The translations under genes and the position numbers were made by a program. From the NCBI GenBank assembly GCA_002482865.1, contig DLGU01000175.1:8101-14987 (forward strand): a stretch of DNA of 6,887 nt, read 5' to 3'. The DNA is from Porphyrobacter sp. UBA7686 (GTDB lineage: Bacteria > Pseudomonadota > Alphaproteobacteria > Sphingomonadales > Sphingomonadaceae). Shown here piece after piece: positions 5,921-6,887 of the stretch (its first letter is position 1; every line of letters begins with the position of its first letter). The notes under the pieces were generated by a model. The model ran no database searches. It saw nothing but the letters and a program-made list of their open reading frames with translations, and was not told where the DNA came from.

Positions 5921-6887
5921 GCGACGGCGCGGCAGTCTGGCGCAGTGAGCTCAGGCTGATCGATCCGAAGCCCGCACCCGAACGTGTGGCGCGCTCCGCG
6001 CCGGATCCGGCTGCGCGTGCTGCGGCCGAGGCACAGGCGCGCGAACTGGCGAAGGCCGAAGCCAGCGCCCGCACCGAAGCCGCCGCCCGCGCCAAAGTCG
6101 AAGAACTCGCCCGCGCCAAGGCCGAAGCCGAGGAACGCGCCCGCGCGCTGAAGGAAACCCGAGCGCGCGAAAAGGCGGAGGCTGAGGCTCGCGCCACTGC
6201 CGAACGCGAAGCCCGCGAAAGAGCCGCCGCCGAAGCGCGTGCCCGCAAGCAGGCGGAAGCCGAAGCCCGCGCGCGCGCAGAAGCTGAAGCACGCGCCAAG
6301 GCTGCCGAGGAAGCGCGGCTGCGCAAAGAAGCCAAGGCCCGCGAAATCGCCGAGGCCAAGGCCCGTGCCGAAGCCGAAGAACAGGCCCGCCGTGAGGCTG
6401 AAGCCGCTGCCGCTGCCGCCAAAGCCGCCGCCGAGGAAGCCGCCCGCCGCGAAGCCGAAGAACGCGCCCGCGCCGAAGCCAAAGCCCGCGCCGAAGCAGA
6501 AGCCAAAGCCAAGGCTGAAGCCAAGGAAGCTGCGCGTCTCGCCGCCATCGAAGCAGCGCGCCTCGCCGCCGAGGAACAGGCCCGCCGCGAAGCCGAAGAA
6601 GCCGCCGCTGCGGAAGCTGCGCGCCTCGCTGCCGAAGCCGCCGCCGCCGAGGCTGCCGCCCGCGCCGAGGCCGAGGCCAAGGCTGCCGAACAGGCCCGGC
6701 TCGAAGCCGAAGTCCTCGCCCGCGCGAATGTCGATGTGCCCGCCACGCTCAAGCGCCTGATCCGCGAGACCGGCCCGATCAGCCTCGCGCAGTACATGGG
6801 CGAATGCAACGCGCGCTATTACGCCAGCCGCGATCCCTTGGGCGAGCAGGGCGATTTCATCACCGCGCCCGAAGTCAGCCAGATGTT
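5824..6887 (+). CDS. Coiled-coil-extended NDUFAF7/MidA-family SAM-dependent methyltransferase, N-terminal part (runs off right edge; start uncertain)
   Basis: The plus-strand frame is open from 5791 to the window end. The final ~50 residues (from about 6739), beginning PATLKRLIRETGPISLAQYM and ending with GDFITAPEVSQM, match the N-terminus of the NDUFAF7/MidA family (COG1565, former DUF185). The human member dimethylates an arginine of complex I subunit NDUFS2; bacterial members are poorly characterised. The SAM-binding motifs are beyond the edge, so activity cannot be judged. Family members normally start about ten residues before this block. Here, residues from 6010 to 6726 form a 239-residue Ala/Glu/Arg/Lys-rich segment predicted to be one long helix or coiled coil. 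Codon use there (GCC, CGC, GAA, AAG) fits translation in this frame. Candidate starts are ATG 5824 (97-base overlap with lgt, weak GGGA upstream), GTG 5986 (no visible ribosome-binding site) and GTG 6736 (gives the ordinary family length). Codon use between 5921 and 5985 already looks coding, so I give the longest frame, but GTG 5986 is a real alternative. Confidence 0.68.
   Translation, partial: MADYTANPDWVDCRALRAAEEAAGGGDQRASLSDGAAVWRSELRLIDPKPAPERVARSAPDPAARAAAEAQARELAKAEASARTEAAARAKVEELARAKAEAEERARALKETRAREKAEAEARATAEREARERAAAEARARKQAEAEARARAEAEARAKAAEEARLRKEAKAREIAEAKARAEAEEQARREAEAAAAAAKAAAEEAARREAEERARAEAKARAEAEAKAKAEAKEAARLAAIEAARLAAEEQARREAEEAAAAEAARLAAEAAAAEAAARAEAEAKAAEQARLEAEVLARANVDVPATLKRLIRETGPISLAQYMGECNARYYASRDPLGEQGDFITAPEVSQM
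6010..6726 (+). repeat. Degenerate Ala/Glu/Arg/Lys codon-repeat tract encoding a long charged helix
   Basis: Read in the methyltransferase frame, these 239 codons contain no Pro, Gly, Asp, Asn, aromatic, Cys, His or Met. All acidic residues are Glu. Recurrent units are visible: AEEQARREAE at 6373-6402 and 6568-6597 with the variant AEEAARREAE at 6430-6459, and EAARLAA at 6526-6546, 6550-6570 and 6613-6633. AEAEAR/RARAEAE-type steps lie between them. The composition resembles TolA domain II and ER/K single-alpha-helix rods. It is not an exact tandem repeat; copies differ at synonymous positions (for example CGT/CGC, GAA/GAG). The same composition keeps the opposite strand and other frames free of stops, giving spurious open frames there. 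Confidence 0.8.

Noticed and set aside
6239..6760. A plus-strand open frame rich in Lys and Pro (KPKPAPKQKPKP-like)
   Set aside because: It is the shifted frame of the same GCC-GAA-GCC codon tract. The pattern is a composition artefact, and the frame does not connect to any recognisable domain.
5904..6809. A 301-codon minus-strand open frame rich in Ala, Ser and Arg
   Set aside because: It is the mirror image of the Glu/Ala/Arg codon tract on the plus strand. GCC/CGC/GAA-type codons leave the opposite strand nearly free of stops. It has no domain-like sequence, whereas the plus-strand frame leads into a recognisable methyltransferase domain.

Overview
The window is a high-GC stretch that looks chromosomal and most likely comes from an alphaproteobacterium, probably a sphingomonad (Sphingomonadaceae or Erythrobacteraceae). 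That placement is an inference from the gene content: a TonB-dependent receptor, a four-domain GlnD with an alphaproteobacterial-style sequence, an Lgt, and directly after it the start of a methyltransferase of the NDUFAF7/MidA (COG1565, formerly DUF185) family. I see no RNA genes, insertion sequences, CRISPR arrays or phage genes.

Layout. Positions 1-230 hold the first 76 codons of a TonB-dependent outer-membrane receptor on the minus strand, which runs off the left edge. After a 117-base gap come two more minus-strand genes that look co-transcribed: a class I adenylate-forming acyl-CoA synthetase (4833 down to 3118) and, 7 bases after its stop, glnD (3110 down to 348), the PII uridylyltransferase/uridylyl-removing enzyme. 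A 208-base divergent intergenic region (4834-5041) separates these from plus-strand lgt (5042-5920), which makes the diacylglyceryl modification of lipoproteins. The frame open from 5791 to the right edge encodes a protein whose last visible ~50 residues match the start of the NDUFAF7/MidA methyltransferase fold. They are preceded by about 240 residues made almost entirely of Ala, Glu, Arg and Lys.

How the genes relate. GlnD senses glutamine and sets the uridylylation state of PII proteins. The acyl-CoA synthetase activates a carboxylic acid, probably a fatty acid, as its CoA thioester. Lgt is the first enzyme of lipoprotein maturation. No shared pathway is evident; these look like separate housekeeping functions.

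The most unusual element is the long, proline- and glycine-free, highly charged helical segment (6010-6726) in frame with the methyltransferase domain. It resembles a TolA-type or single-alpha-helix rod and is not part of the ordinary family architecture. The rest of the window is conventional. The start of this last gene is uncertain, and its catalytic SAM-binding region lies beyond the right edge.
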